Source: Brenneria sp. hezel4-2-4
GTDB lineage: Bacteria; Pseudomonadota; Gammaproteobacteria; Enterobacterales; Enterobacteriaceae
Assembly: GCF_013155275.1 (NCBI RefSeq)
Contig: NZ_JABJXS010000005.1
Span: 186,001-250,000, forward strand
Length of the DNA stretch: 64,000 nucleotides
Direction of reading: 5' to 3'
Position 1 is the first letter of the stretch. Each line of letters begins with the position of its first letter. The position numbers were made by a program, and so were the translations under genes. This document shows, piece by piece, positions 1 to 11,859 of this stretch. The notes beneath the pieces are model-generated. The model was given only the letters and a program-made list of their open reading frames with translations, was not told where the DNA came from and did not search any database.

Positions 1-190
1 AAAAAATACCATTCATATAATTGGAACGATTTTCAAATTTTCCGATGGAAATCGGGCTGCGAACACCTTGATAAGGCGTGCCGTAGGACGTGACTTTTTG
101 TGCTTCAACAGTACGAGAGGATTCCGTTGCGCAACCGCTTAACAGGGCGGCGGACATTAAGATGGAACAAAAAAAAATCTTTTTATTCAT
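1..190 (-). CDS. CsgG/HfaB-family lipoprotein, N-terminal part (cut by window edge)
   Basis: Only the first 63 codons are inside the window. The protein starts MNKKIFFCSI and has a lipoprotein signal with lipobox LLSGC (Cys at about residue 21), so it should be exported and lipidated. The following stretch, with TPYQGVRSPISIGKFENRS, resembles the start of the mature region of CsgG/HfaB-like outer-membrane lipoproteins. The ATG at 188-190 is preceded by AAGGGA as ribosome binding site. Related proteins are often encoded with DUF4810 and DUF799 lipoproteins; those would lie outside the window. The family call is by resemblance of a short fragment, so function is uncertain. Confidence 0.6.
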   Translation of the reverse strand, partial: MNKKIFFCSILMSAALLSGCATESSRTVEAQKVTSYGTPYQGVRSPISIGKFENRSNYMNGIF

Positions 191-3354
<3,164 letters not shown>

Positions 3355-3555
3355 CGCTGGTGCGGAAAGACACCGCGGTAATGTCAGGTGAGAGAGGAGA
3401 TTTTGGAACATCATTGCGATTAATAAATAAAAATCGCCGATTTATCCGCTTATTTTTCTTTAGTTCATATTTTTGTCTGATAATATGCATCTGTTATACT
3501 ATAAATAACGACTCGAATGAGATACGCCATTTTAATCGTCATCACGGAGTGAATA

Positions 3556-4314
3556 ATGACCTGCCATTTCGTCAGGTGGACCAGCACGGAAGCACTTCCT
3601 GACCTACACAGACTACCCGATGAACTCATTTCATCGGCGCAGGGCTTTCCCGCTAAACGCAGCGAGCGTTATCTGAAAAGCCGGGCGTTGCTGGCCGAGA
3701 TGATGTTCTATTTTTTCGGCTATCCGCGATTGCCCAAGCTGCTTGTTTCGCCGGATGGACGGCCCTATTTCGCCGATCCCAACCTGCCTAACTTCAGCCT
3801 GGGTTATGCCGGAAATACCATTGCCATTCTGCTGAGCGAAGAAGGCTGCGTCGGCATGGATATTGAGATTGTGCACGTCAGAACCCATACCCCACCCCCC
3901 GCACGTATGCAAACACAGACCCTTGCCGAAAAAGCATGGATTGAAGCGCAGCACGACCCATTGGAGGCCGCGACCCAGCTATGCACTATTCGCCAGTCGC
4001 TGATGAAAATTCCAAGATCCCATGAATGCCGGGCGGAAAATCTGAAACTTCATCCGGCATCAGGCCGGCTGCGCTCCAACTGCCATCCCACGGTGGAAGT
4101 CATGAGTGATATTGATGATTATCTGGCTTGGGCATGTGCGCATGTTCCGGCGCTGAACCGGCTGATTATGTGGACATACGACACGGGATCGGGCATGAAG
4201 AAAACCGGAGAAATCGTGCAACAGCAGCGCCAATCCCTGCGCTATATGAAACTGACCAGCCACACCGCGGAAAAAGCGGCACAGAATCACGCGTCGTCGA
4301 CCCTCTCAAACTAG
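3556..4314 (+). CDS. yieE: YieE-like 4'-phosphopantetheinyl transferase-superfamily protein
   Basis: The 252-residue length and the neighbourhood (next to adeP and yieH) match E. coli YieE. The superfamily Mg-binding motif is present as GMDIEI (Asp102, Glu104), as is the SLGYAG element at about 81-86. The usual W-x-x-K-E-x-x-x-K motif is altered to LCTIRQSLMK (142-151), so the canonical Lys-Glu pair is Arg-Gln. Active family members move phosphopantetheine from CoA to a carrier-protein serine. If active, this enzyme could prime the Ape carrier proteins 34 kb away, but the altered motif makes activity doubtful. A TATACT -10-like element lies near 3496, and the start follows CACGGAGTG. Confidence 0.75.
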   Translation: MTCHFVRWTSTEALPDLHRLPDELISSAQGFPAKRSERYLKSRALLAEMMFYFFGYPRLPKLLVSPDGRPYFADPNLPNFSLGYAGNTIAILLSEEGCVGMDIEIVHVRTHTPPPARMQTQTLAEKAWIEAQHDPLEAATQLCTIRQSLMKIPRSHECRAENLKLHPASGRLRSNCHPTVEVMSDIDDYLAWACAHVPALNRLIMWTYDTGSGMKKTGEIVQQQRQSLRYMKLTSHTAEKAAQNHASSTLSN

Positions 4315-4318
4315 CGCA

Positions 4319-4340
4319 GCTCCGGAGCGAGCCCCGGAGC
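4319..4340. terminator. Hairpin between convergent yieE and adeP
   Basis: GCTCCGG (4319-4325) pairs with CCGGAGC (4334-4340) around an 8-base loop in the 35-bp gap between the two convergent stop codons. There is no good T-run on either side, so it is at best a weak intrinsic terminator. Confidence 0.35.
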
Positions 4341-4349
4341 ATAATGTTA

Positions 4350-5687
4350 TTAATGCGCGTCGATAAAAATAATTTTTAACAGAAACAACAGCGCAACCAC
4401 CACCACGCAGGGGCTGATTTCGCGCCAGCGGCCGGTCGCCAGCTTCATCACGCAATAAGAGATAAAGCCCAGCGCAATCCCTTCGGTGATCGAGAAGCTG
4501 AACGGCATCATCACCGCCGTAATAAAGGCCGGTACGGCTTCGGTCAGATCGTCCCATTTAACCCGCGCCAGGCTTGATGTCATCAACACGCCCACATAAA
4601 TCAGCGCGCCTGCGGCGGCATAGGCCGGCACCATACTCGCCAGCGGCGACAGAAAAATCACAAACAGAAAGAGTAAACCCACCACAACCGCGGTCAGCCC
4701 GGTGCGGCCGCCGACGGACACGCCGGAAGAGCTTTCGATATACGCCGTCACCGATGAGGTGCCGATAAAAGCCCCGCCCACCGAGCTAATGCTATCCACA
4801 TACAGCGCCTGTTTCATACGGGGAAACTTACCGCGTGCATCCACCAGACCGGCTTTATCCGTTACCCCAATCAGCGTACCGGAGGAGTCGAACAGGTTGA
4901 CCAGCATAAAGGAAAAGATAACCCCGGACAGCCCCAGATTCAGCGCTCCCGCCAAATCAACCTGTCCAACCACCGATGTGACGCTCGGCGGCATGGAGAA
5001 AACGCCGGCAAATTTCACATCGCCGAGCAGCAGGCCAATGGAGGTCGTCACCACAATGGAAACCAATACCGCGGCGTGGATATTGCGTGAAGCCAGCGCG
5101 GCAATAATGAAAAAGCCAAGCGCGCCCAGCAATACGCCGTGTGACGTCAGATTACCGACGGCAACCAATGTTTCAGGGTTGGACACGATAATACCGGCGT
5201 TCTTCAGCCCCATCATGGCGATGAACAGACCGATACCGCTGGCGATCCCCAAGCGCAAACTGAGGGGGATATTGGCAATCATCCAGTAACGGATCTGGAA
5301 AATGGTCAGCAACAGGAAACCGATTGCGCCCCAGAAAATAGCGCCCATGGCGACCTGCCATGAAAGCCCCATCGCCCCGACGACGACAAACGCGAAGAAA
5401 GCGTTCAGTCCCATGGCCGGCGCCAGCGCAACCGGCAGGTTGGCCAGCAATCCCATCAGGATGCTGCCAAACGCGGCGATCAAACAGGTGGTGACAAAGA
5501 CGGCTTTGGTATCCATACCGGCCGCGCCTAAAATCTGCGGGTTAACAAAAACGATGTAGACCATGGTCAAAAAGGTGGTGAAGCCGGCGATCGTTTCCGT
5601 CCGCGCGGTGGTGCCGTGCTGTTGCAATTTAAACAGCCGCTCCAGCAGGCCTTGCTTCGCCGCAAGGCCGGATTGCGATTTACTCAT
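4350..5687 (-). CDS. adeP: Adenine permease (NCS2 family, AdeP/PurP type)
   Basis: This 445-residue inner-membrane protein has about a dozen hydrophobic segments and the NCS2/AzgA hallmarks TTFLTMVYIVFVNPQIL near the N-terminus, APAMGLNAFFAF, LFDSSGTLIGV and GTSSVTAYIESSSGV. Family members import adenine by proton symport for purine salvage. E. coli AdeP has the same length and also sits beside yieE and yieH. The ATG at 5685-5687 gives the expected N-terminus. A PurR-box-like sequence lies about 230 bp upstream. Confidence 0.9.
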   Translation of the reverse strand: MSKSQSGLAAKQGLLERLFKLQQHGTTARTETIAGFTTFLTMVYIVFVNPQILGAAGMDTKAVFVTTCLIAAFGSILMGLLANLPVALAPAMGLNAFFAFVVVGAMGLSWQVAMGAIFWGAIGFLLLTIFQIRYWMIANIPLSLRLGIASGIGLFIAMMGLKNAGIIVSNPETLVAVGNLTSHGVLLGALGFFIIAALASRNIHAAVLVSIVVTTSIGLLLGDVKFAGVFSMPPSVTSVVGQVDLAGALNLGLSGVIFSFMLVNLFDSSGTLIGVTDKAGLVDARGKFPRMKQALYVDSISSVGGAFIGTSSVTAYIESSSGVSVGGRTGLTAVVVGLLFLFVIFLSPLASMVPAYAAAGALIYVGVLMTSSLARVKWDDLTEAVPAFITAVMMPFSFSITEGIALGFISYCVMKLATGRWREISPCVVVVALLFLLKIIFIDAH

Positions 5688-6067
5688 TGTCAGTGTTCCA
5701 AAGAAAGGGATAGTGGTTTTCGGGTATCCTATAACAAATTCGCGCGTATTAACCTGGATTCGCTATTTTTTTCTTCAGCAAATTAGCCTCTGCAACGGTT
5801 CACGATCTCAGCCCACAGACTGGGGCGGGAAAAGCGGCGCATCATCGAGTTCATTACCAGCCCAATCCAGCGGGCGACACAGGAAAGTTTACGGGAAAGA
5901 TAAACGACGCTCCCTGTCAACCGTTTGTTTTTCATTGAAAATGAAAGCAGGGTAGTGGTTTCATCGTACATATTATACTCTGTTCGATGACAAAGGTCGG
6001 CGGACGCGCGTGCGTTCATCCGCTGGTCAACGACCCAGGCCGATTTGCTCATTGATAAGGATCCTTC
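5688..6067. other. Divergent promoter region adeP / yieH
   Basis: A 380-bp gap between divergent genes. It holds a PurR-box-like sequence at 5915-5930 and a TATACT -10-like hexamer near 5977 that could serve yieH. A minus-strand frame at 5783-6052 is open for 89 codons but has no recognised family features, so I do not call it. Confidence 0.45.
5915..5930 (-). promoter_or_regulatory. PurR-box-like sequence upstream of adeP
   Basis: On the minus strand the sequence reads AAACAAACGGTTGACA, which agrees with the core of the PurR consensus ACGCAAACGTTTGCGT at 10 of 16 positions. Repression of an adenine permease by PurR would make metabolic sense. The distance to the adeP start (about 230 bp) is long and the flanks match poorly. 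Confidence 0.25.
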
Positions 6068-6733
6068 ATGCCCCGTATTGAATGCGTTTTCTTCGACTGT
6101 GACGGCACGCTGGTAGATAGCGAAGTCTTATGCTGCCAGGCTTACGTGAATATTTTTATCCCTTATGGCGTCGAGCTATCTCTGGAAGAGGTGATAAAAA
6201 CCTACAAGGGCGTGAAGCTGTACGAGATTATTGCCCGCATCAGCCGGCAATATGGGCTACAGGTATCGATGGAAAAAGCCGAGCGTCATTTTCGACAGGA
6301 AATCAAGCGCCTGTTTGATGAATCCCTGCAACCTATCGCCGGCGCCCGCGAGCTGGTGCAATCAATTAAGGTGCCGATGGCCGTGGTGTCGAATGGCCCG
6401 GTCAGTAAGATGCACCACTCTTTAGGGCTGACGGATATGCTCGAACTCTTCGGCGACCACCTTTACAGCGGTTACGATCTGCAAAAATGGAAGCCCGACC
6501 CCGCCCTGTTATTCCATGCGGCGGAGCAAATGCAGGTTCCCATTCAAAACTGTATTCTGGTCGACGACTCCGCCTCCGGCGTTCAGGCGGGTATCGCCGC
6601 CGGCATTCCGGTGTTCTACTACTGCGCCGATGCGCACAACACGCCGATTCACCACCCGCTGGTCACCCGGTTTGACGACATGAAAGCATTGCCGCAGATA
6701 TGGCGTGAAAAAGGCTGGGATATAGTGGCGTAA
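6068..6733 (+). CDS. yieH: HAD-family phosphatase YieH (6-phosphogluconate phosphatase type)
   Basis: The 221 residues begin with HAD motif I FFDCDGTLVDSE (nucleophile and acid Asp at about 10 and 12). Motif II is VVSNG, motif III lies in KWKPDPALLFHAAE, and motif IV is ILVDDSASG. The length equals E. coli YieH, a cytosolic phosphatase reported to act on 6-phosphogluconate, and long stretches such as GVKLYEII and WKPDPAL match it from memory. The start follows AAGGATCC. It is transcribed away from adeP and probably stands alone, since the next gene converges on it 3 bp downstream. Confidence 0.88.
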   Translation: MPRIECVFFDCDGTLVDSEVLCCQAYVNIFIPYGVELSLEEVIKTYKGVKLYEIIARISRQYGLQVSMEKAERHFRQEIKRLFDESLQPIAGARELVQSIKVPMAVVSNGPVSKMHHSLGLTDMLELFGDHLYSGYDLQKWKPDPALLFHAAEQMQVPIQNCILVDDSASGVQAGIAAGIPVFYYCADAHNTPIHHPLVTRFDDMKALPQIWREKGWDIVA

Positions 6734-6736
6734 AAA

Positions 6737-7465
6737 TCAGGCGGGCTTGTTGCGCCACCCAAACCATGTGCGTTTTGGCCGTTTTTCCTGCCGGCTAAAA
6801 CGCTTGTTGATCCCGTTCGCCAGCAGTTCCAGCGACAGACAAAACACAAAATAGACCAGCGCGACAAACAGGAAAACCTCCATCGGATAAACCATGCTGC
6901 GGTTGTTCACCTGCGTGGCCAGGAATGTCAGTTCGCCCACCCCCACGATGTACGCCAACGAGGTATCTTTAATCAGCGAAATCCATTGGTTGATGAAAGA
7001 CGGCGCCATCATCCGCAGCGCCTGGGGCAAAACGATATGCCACAGCACCGCCCAGCGATTAAACCCCAGGGATAACCCGGCCTGCCATTGACCACGACCG
7101 ATAGCCACGATCCCCGCTTTCACGCCGTGCGCCAGATAGGCCGATGCAATCAGCGCCAGCGCGCACACCACGGTGGTAATTTCAGGGATCTCCACGCCGA
7201 ACAGAATAGGCAGCAGGAAATAAGTCCAGAAAATCAGCATGATGACCGGAATGGCCCGAAAGAAGCCGAGGATCATCGCCAGCAGCGCCGCCCACCTTCC
7301 GCGGGACATCGCCAGCGCAACGCCCAGCAGGGTTCCCAGCACCGCGGAAGCGATACCCGCCAGCAGGCTAATCGCCAGCGTCAGCGCCGCCCCGCCCAGC
7401 GGGCCATCGGGAAAGGCGCCCCACATCAGATAGCTGAAGTTATCGTAAATAATAGTGAAATCCAT
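6737..7465 (-). CDS. Polar amino-acid ABC transporter, permease 2
   Basis: This HisM/GltK-type inner-membrane permease has 242 residues when started at MDFTIIYDNF (7463-7465), which leaves 2 bp to the stop of the upstream permease; a longer frame from 7504 would overlap it. It has about five membrane helices and an EAA-type loop ending GLSLGFNRWAVLWHIVLPQAL, the contact site for the ATPase. Together with the permease and binding protein upstream it would import an amino acid. No ATPase gene is beside it, so it must borrow one encoded elsewhere. Confidence 0.85.
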   Translation of the reverse strand: MDFTIIYDNFSYLMWGAFPDGPLGGAALTLAISLLAGIASAVLGTLLGVALAMSRGRWAALLAMILGFFRAIPVIMLIFWTYFLLPILFGVEIPEITTVVCALALIASAYLAHGVKAGIVAIGRGQWQAGLSLGFNRWAVLWHIVLPQALRMMAPSFINQWISLIKDTSLAYIVGVGELTFLATQVNNRSMVYPMEVFLFVALVYFVFCLSLELLANGINKRFSRQEKRPKRTWFGWRNKPA

Positions 7466-7467
7466 TT

Positions 7468-8220
7468 TCAGCGCTCCCCGACCGGATGACGTTGCTGACG
7501 CCACATTCCCCAGCCTTCCATTAACGCAATGATGGCGATGTACAAAACCGTCGCCACCCCAAACGCCTGAAAGGTGCGCAACGTTTCGGTTTCCACCTGA
7601 CGGGAGGCATAAGAAAGTTCGGCAACGCCAATCGCCATTGCCAATGAGGAGTTTTTAATCACATTCATGTACTGCCCCAGCAAGGGCGGCAGGGCGATGT
7701 TCAATGCCTGCGGCAACACCACGTAACGCATGGATTGCCACCCTGTTAACCCCAGCGCCAGCGCGGCGTACTTTTGCCCACGCGCCACACCGCCGATACC
7801 GGCGCGGATCTCTTCCGCAATAAACGCGCTGGAATAGAGCGTCAGCCCTAACAGCCCGGCCAGAAACTCAAACGAGGGCCACCCCACGCTCACCCCCAGC
7901 AGGGTGAAGTCATGCGGCGTGTTAAGCCATTGCATCATGGCCGAGGGGAACAACTGACCGGCGCCGAAGTACCAGAAAAAAAGCTGTATCAGCAAAGGCG
8001 TATTGCGGAATAACGAACTGTAAGCCATGACCGGCCAGCGCAACACGCGCAGTTGGCTATCCCTCGCCGCCGCCAGCAGGAACCCCAGCGACGTGGCTAA
8101 AATTACCGTACAAAGGGAGATCCACAGCGTGACCAGAAAACCCTGCCAGAGCCAGCCGAGGTATTGGGGAGCCAACAGCCACTCATCAATATAGTGCAGC
8201 GCGGTATCCGTCAGTTTCAT
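7468..8220 (-). CDS. Polar amino-acid ABC transporter, permease 1
   Basis: This 250-residue GltJ/HisQ-type permease has several membrane helices and the conserved EAA loop GQKYAALALGLTGWQSMRYV followed by VLPQAL. RNTPLLIQLFFWYF near the middle is typical of polar amino-acid permeases. It lies between the binding-protein gene (98 bp upstream, with a hairpin between) and the second permease (2 bp downstream). The substrate cannot be read from the sequence; glutamate/aspartate-like or cystine-like amino acids are possible. Confidence 0.87.
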   Translation of the reverse strand: MKLTDTALHYIDEWLLAPQYLGWLWQGFLVTLWISLCTVILATSLGFLLAAARDSQLRVLRWPVMAYSSLFRNTPLLIQLFFWYFGAGQLFPSAMMQWLNTPHDFTLLGVSVGWPSFEFLAGLLGLTLYSSAFIAEEIRAGIGGVARGQKYAALALGLTGWQSMRYVVLPQALNIALPPLLGQYMNVIKNSSLAMAIGVAELSYASRQVETETLRTFQAFGVATVLYIAIIALMEGWGMWRQQRHPVGER

Positions 8221-8263
8221 AATTAGCCGTTTTTATATTTTATCGGGTGTTACAAACAAGAAT

Positions 8264-8283
8264 GCCCTCTGCTTGCAGAGGGC
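8264..8283 (-). terminator. Intra-operon hairpin behind the amino-acid binding-protein gene
   Basis: GCCCTCTGC (8264-8272) and GCAGAGGGC (8275-8283) form a near-perfect inverted repeat between the binding protein and the permeases. There is no clear T-run on the minus strand. Such hairpins commonly stabilise or attenuate the transcript so that the binding protein is made in excess. Confidence 0.55.
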
Positions 8284-8317
8284 CGAAAATGCCATGGTTA
8301 ATCACCCGGTTAGCGTA

Positions 8318-9154
8318 TCAGGCTTTTGGCTGCCGATCTAACGGTGCGAAAGTAAAGTCGCCGCGCGGCTGAGCAGATTTTGTCTCTGGCCCGAACCAGC
8401 GGTCATAAATCGTTTTTGCTTCGCCCTGTTTTTCCAGATTCGATAAGGTTTCGTTTACTTTCTCCGTCAGACGTTCTTCACCTTTGGGAATGCCCACGCC
8501 CTGATACTCTTTGGTTATGCTGAACGGCGAGATTTCAAAATCGGCTTTCTGGGCATCCGGTACGTTCGCCAGCAAACCGACCAGTTTGGCGTCATCCTGG
8601 GTGATGGCCTGAACATTCCCGTTGCGCAGCGCGGCAAACGCCAGCGGCGTATCGTCATAGGAGATCACTTTGGCGGTGGGATAGTGCTCACGCAGGGTAA
8701 TTTCCTGTACCGTGCCTTTATCCGCGCCAATACGCAGCGCTTTAATATCTTCCGGGGTTTTCAGCACGCCTTTGCGGGCAATGAATTTTTGTCCGGTGGC
8801 GAAATAAGGAATGCTGAAGTTGACCTGCTTGGCGCGTTCATCGGTGATGGTGAAGTTGGCGGCGATCAGATCCACTTTTTTAGCGCTTAGTAATGGAATA
8901 CGGTTGGCCGGATTGGTTGCGCGCAGTTCTACTTTCACTCCCAGCGCTTTACCAATCGCTTCGGCGATATCCACATCGTAACCCACCAGCTTTTTGCTCT
9001 GCGGATCGACAAAACCAAACGGCGGATTGCTGTCGAATACCGCGATTTTGACTACGCCCGCTTTTTGAATATCATCCAGCTTATCAGCCTGTGCAGCCCC
9101 GGAAACGGCGGCCAAACCGGCCAACAACGTCAATGCCACAATACGATTCTTCAT
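8318..9154 (-). CDS. Polar amino-acid ABC transporter, periplasmic binding protein
   Basis: This 278-residue solute-binding protein of family 3 has a Sec signal peptide (MKNRIVALTL… ending AAQA, cleavage near residue 23). Its core is typical: VFDSNPPFGFVD, LVGYDVDIAEAIGKALG, LLSAKKVDLIAANFTIT and GADKGTVQE. It should capture an amino acid in the periplasm and deliver it to the two permeases encoded downstream. It is divergent from an Lrp-family regulator (175-bp gap), which is a reasonable candidate to control it. The C-terminal tail after DRWFGPE is slightly extended and proline-rich. Confidence 0.88.
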   Translation of the reverse strand: MKNRIVALTLLAGLAAVSGAAQADKLDDIQKAGVVKIAVFDSNPPFGFVDPQSKKLVGYDVDIAEAIGKALGVKVELRATNPANRIPLLSAKKVDLIAANFTITDERAKQVNFSIPYFATGQKFIARKGVLKTPEDIKALRIGADKGTVQEITLREHYPTAKVISYDDTPLAFAALRNGNVQAITQDDAKLVGLLANVPDAQKADFEISPFSITKEYQGVGIPKGEERLTEKVNETLSNLEKQGEAKTIYDRWFGPETKSAQPRGDFTFAPLDRQPKA

Positions 9155-9329
9155 TCTTTGCCCCTGAATGGTTTAATTATTGAATTCAGGCTATCAGCGG
9201 GATGAAAAAGCGGGAAATAACATAAATAGCTATAATATAACCTTATGTTACATGGGGTATTTAGCAGATTATACTGATAAATAAATTCGCCGAGATCGAT
9301 AAGATATCGCGCGTAATGAGGAAAAATAA

Positions 9330-9839
9330 ATGAAAGCCAAATCCCCTCTGGTGACGCCTCCCCCTGAGGAAAAGAAATCTTATGAACTGGATCGCTTCGA
9401 TACGGCCATTCTGCGACTTTTGCAGGCGGATGCCTCTTTGTCCAACGTGGCGCTGGCGGAAAAAGTCAATCTCAGCCCGCCGGCCTGCCTGAGGCGCGTC
9501 GAACGCCTCAAACAGATTGGCCTGATTAAAAACGTCGTCGCGCTGCTTAACCCTGAAGCGCTTAACGCCGGGCTGGTGGTATTAATCGGGGTGGTGTTGG
9601 ATCGCTCGACGCCAGGCTCGTTTGAAGATTTTGAAGCCGCGGTACAGAAAATCAGCGGCTGTATGGAATGCCATGTGGTTACCGGTGAGTTTGATTATAT
9701 TTTGATGATCCGCACCCGCGACAATCAGAGTTTTAACCGGCTGCATGCCGAACAATTGCTTTTTCTACCCGGCGTGCGCCAGATCCGCTCCTTTATCGGC
9801 CTGCGGGAAGTGCTTTCCACCACGCAGTTGACGTTTTAA
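9330..9839 (+). CDS. Lrp/AsnC-family transcriptional regulator
   Basis: This 169-residue protein has an N-terminal extension of about 20 residues, a helix-turn-helix (LDRFDTAILRLLQADASLSN, then LAEKVNLSPPACLRRVERL) and a C-terminal RAM-type ligand-binding domain (GCMECHVVTGEFDYILMIRT). Members bind amino acids and switch nearby transport or catabolic genes. It lies between the divergent amino-acid importer and acdS and could serve either. Lrp-type AcdR controls acdS in Pseudomonas, but I cannot say which of the two local Lrp proteins corresponds to it. Confidence 0.87.
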   Translation: MKAKSPLVTPPPEEKKSYELDRFDTAILRLLQADASLSNVALAEKVNLSPPACLRRVERLKQIGLIKNVVALLNPEALNAGLVVLIGVVLDRSTPGSFEDFEAAVQKISGCMECHVVTGEFDYILMIRTRDNQSFNRLHAEQLLFLPGVRQIRSFIGLREVLSTTQLTF

Positions 9840-9871
9840 GGTAGAAATACGCGCACAACGGACCAAACCGC

Positions 9872-9948
9872 CATTCCCGCGCAGGCGGGAATCTTTTTAA
9901 TCAATGAGTTATCTATAAAAAAATCCCCGCTTTCGCGAGGATGACGAC
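9872..9948. repeat. Pair of inverted REP-like palindromes
   Basis: ATTCCCGC GCA GGCGGGAAT (9873-9891) is followed about 30 bp later by ATCCCCGCTTTCGCGAGGAT (9923-9942), then GACG, in the opposite orientation. Both contain the CATTCCCGC…GCGGGAAT style of dispersed intergenic palindrome known from many proteobacteria. The first one is followed by CTTTTT and can also act as a terminator for the Lrp gene. Confidence 0.55.
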
Positions 9949-9999
9949 CGAAAGGCTACTTGACTGTCTAGAACCCACTCGTGGGCACAATACTGTCCG

Positions 10000-11016
10000 T
10001 CAACCGTTACGGAAAATATAGCTATAGGCGCTCAGCGCCGGCGCGCCGCCCAGATGGGCATACAGCACTTTCGAGCCTTTTGGGAACTCCCGGTTGCGGA
10101 TCATATCGATCATACCCTGCATGGATTTCCCCTCATACACCGGATCGGTCATCACGCCTTCCATTCGGGCGCACAGACGAATGGCTTCCAGCGTGCCCTC
10201 GCTCGGCAGACCGTATTCCGGGCCGCCATAGCGGGTATCCAGCACCACATCTTCCTCGGTGATTTCCCGGCCCAGCTCAACCAGATTCGCCGTGTTCTGC
10301 GCAATACGCAGGATCTGCGCCCTGGTTTTTTCCGGTTTAGCCGACGCATCAATACCGATGACATTCCGGGCGCGGCCATCGGCGGCAAAGCCGACCACCA
10401 TACCAGCCTGGGTGCTGCCGGTAACGGAGCACACGACAATATAGTCAAACTTGAAGCCCAACTCTTTTTCCTGCTGGCGAACTTCTTGTGCAAAACCGAC
10501 AAATCCCAGGCCGCCATAAGGGTGTTCGGAACAACCGGCAGGAATAGGGAACGGTTTACCGCCATTCTGCGACGCTTCTTCCATGGCGTTTTTCCAGCTT
10601 TCGCGGATGCCGATATCAAAACCGGCGGCATCCAGGCGCACATCCGCGCCCATAATGCGGGATAACTCAATATTCCCTACCCGGTCGTACACCGCATCGG
10701 CATAATTCACCCAATTTTCCTGCACCAGGATACACTTCATGCCCAGATGAGCGGCCACCGCGGCCACCTGACGCGTCTGATTCGACTGAATGCCGCCGAT
10801 GGAAACCAGCGTATCGCACCCCTGTTCCAGCGCTTCAGGAATAAGATATTCCAGCTTACGCGTTTTATTGCCGCCAAACGCCAGACCACTATTACAATCT
10901 TCACGTTTGGCATATATTTCTACCTCGCCGCCTAAATATTCACTGAGCCTTTTCATTGGCGTAATAGGGGAAGGTCCAAAAGTTAATGGATAACGTGGAA
11001 ATTTCTCCAGATTCAT
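10000..11016 (-). CDS. acdS: 1-Aminocyclopropane-1-carboxylate (ACC) deaminase
   Basis: This PLP enzyme has exactly 338 residues, the standard length of true ACC deaminases. It breaks the plant ethylene precursor ACC into 2-oxobutyrate and ammonia. The PLP lysine is Lys51 in [11 protein letters not shown], and the residues that separate ACC deaminase from D-cysteine desulfhydrase are in place: Tyr294 and Glu295 (PVYEGKSM) and Leu322 ([10 protein letters not shown]). Long stretches such as [18 protein letters not shown] match Pseudomonas AcdS from memory. An Lrp-family regulator lies upstream on the same strand, and a second converges from the 3' side. The enzyme implies contact with plants. 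Confidence 0.93.
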   Translation of the reverse strand: MNLEKFPRYPLTFGPSPITPMKRLSEYLGGEVEIYAKREDCNSGLAFGGNKTRKLEYLIPEALEQGCDTLVSIGGIQSNQTRQVAAVAAHLGMKCILVQENWVNYADAVYDRVGNIELSRIMGADVRLDAAGFDIGIRESWKNAMEEASQNGGKPFPIPAGCSEHPYGGLGFVGFAQEVRQQEKELGFKFDYIVVCSVTGSTQAGMVVGFAADGRARNVIGIDASAKPEKTRAQILRIAQNTANLVELGREITEEDVVLDTRYGGPEYGLPSEGTLEAIRLCARMEGVMTDPVYEGKSMQGMIDMIRNREFPKGSKVLYAHLGGAPALSAYSYIFRNG

Positions 11017-11228
11017 AATAATGCTCCGGTAAATAATAAGGAGTGGTAGCCGCAGGTTGCCAATATTCCATTGAGAAATACCGTCATCCCATAACCATAA
11101 TATTACCTATAAACAGATGAATTTAAATTGCTAAATTCTTCAAAATTAATCATTTAAATTTCACAAAAAACAGTTAAAACAGCCTTTACACTAAAAAAAT
11201 AACCACATCACGAAATAAAATTAATCTA

Positions 11229-11714
11229 CTATGGCAGCACAATGCCTTCCGGCGGCAAAGGCAGGGTGGTCTTATAGCGCACCTGCTTGAGCGCAAAGCT
11301 GGATCGAATGTTGGCCACCCCGGGAATGCGCGTCAGGTGGTGGAGGATAAAATGCTCTATCTCATTGATATTTTTTACCAATACCCGCAGAAGATAGTCC
11401 GCGTCCCCGGTCATCAGATAGCACTCCATGACTTCCGGGCGCTCAGCGATGGCCTGTTCAAAACGTTGCAGAACCTCTTCCACCTGTCGGTCAAGACTGA
11501 CGTGGATAAACACATTCACGTGCAGCCCAAGCCGTTCCGGCGAAAGTAACGTGACCTGCTGACGGATAAGCCCGAGCTCCTCCAGCGCTTTCACCCGGTT
11601 AAAACAAGGCGTGGTGGAAAGATTGACCGCTTTCGCCAACTCCACATGCGTGACTTTCGCATTTTCCTGCAACTTATTGAGGATACGGATATCGGTTTTA
11701 TCCAGTTTACGCAT
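11229..11714 (-). CDS. Lrp/AsnC-family regulator upstream of acdS
   Basis: The 161 residues contain an N-terminal HTH ([20 protein letters not shown], then [20 protein letters not shown]) and a ligand-binding RAM domain ([19 protein letters not shown]). It lies 212 bp upstream of acdS on the same strand and is divergent from an EamA exporter (145-bp gap). By analogy with Lrp-like AcdR it may activate acdS when ACC is present. Unlike the described Pseudomonas arrangement, where the regulator is divergent from acdS, here both face the same way, so the assignment is tentative. Confidence 0.87.
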   Translation of the reverse strand: MRKLDKTDIRILNKLQENAKVTHVELAKAVNLSTTPCFNRVKALEELGLIRQQVTLLSPERLGLHVNVFIHVSLDRQVEEVLQRFEQAIAERPEVMECYLMTGDADYLLRVLVKNINEIEHFILHHLTRIPGVANIRSSFALKQVRYKTTLPLPPEGIVLP

Positions 11715-11859
11715 AAAAGAAAACCTTGCCTGTTAATAACAAATCGGTTGGAAAAATTACCCTGCAAAAACCAACTATCCGGATTAATAAGGGAAAAAAT
11801 TTCCGTTGGAAAAATAATAAACTGGATTTATCCAGCAACCGGCGAAAAGAAAATATAAA

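Noticed and set aside
5783-6052. Minus-strand open frame of 89 codons between adeP and yieH
   Set aside because: No recognisable features, and it covers the region where adeP and yieH promoters must lie; likely chance.
10054-10665. Plus-strand open frame of 203 codons antisense to acdS
   Set aside because: acdS on the minus strand is certain by its catalytic residues; the antisense frame has no recognisable features.
10000-11016. Alternative annotation as D-cysteine desulfhydrase
   Set aside because: Glu295 and Leu322 are the ACC-deaminase residues, and length is exactly 338; desulfhydrases differ at these sites.
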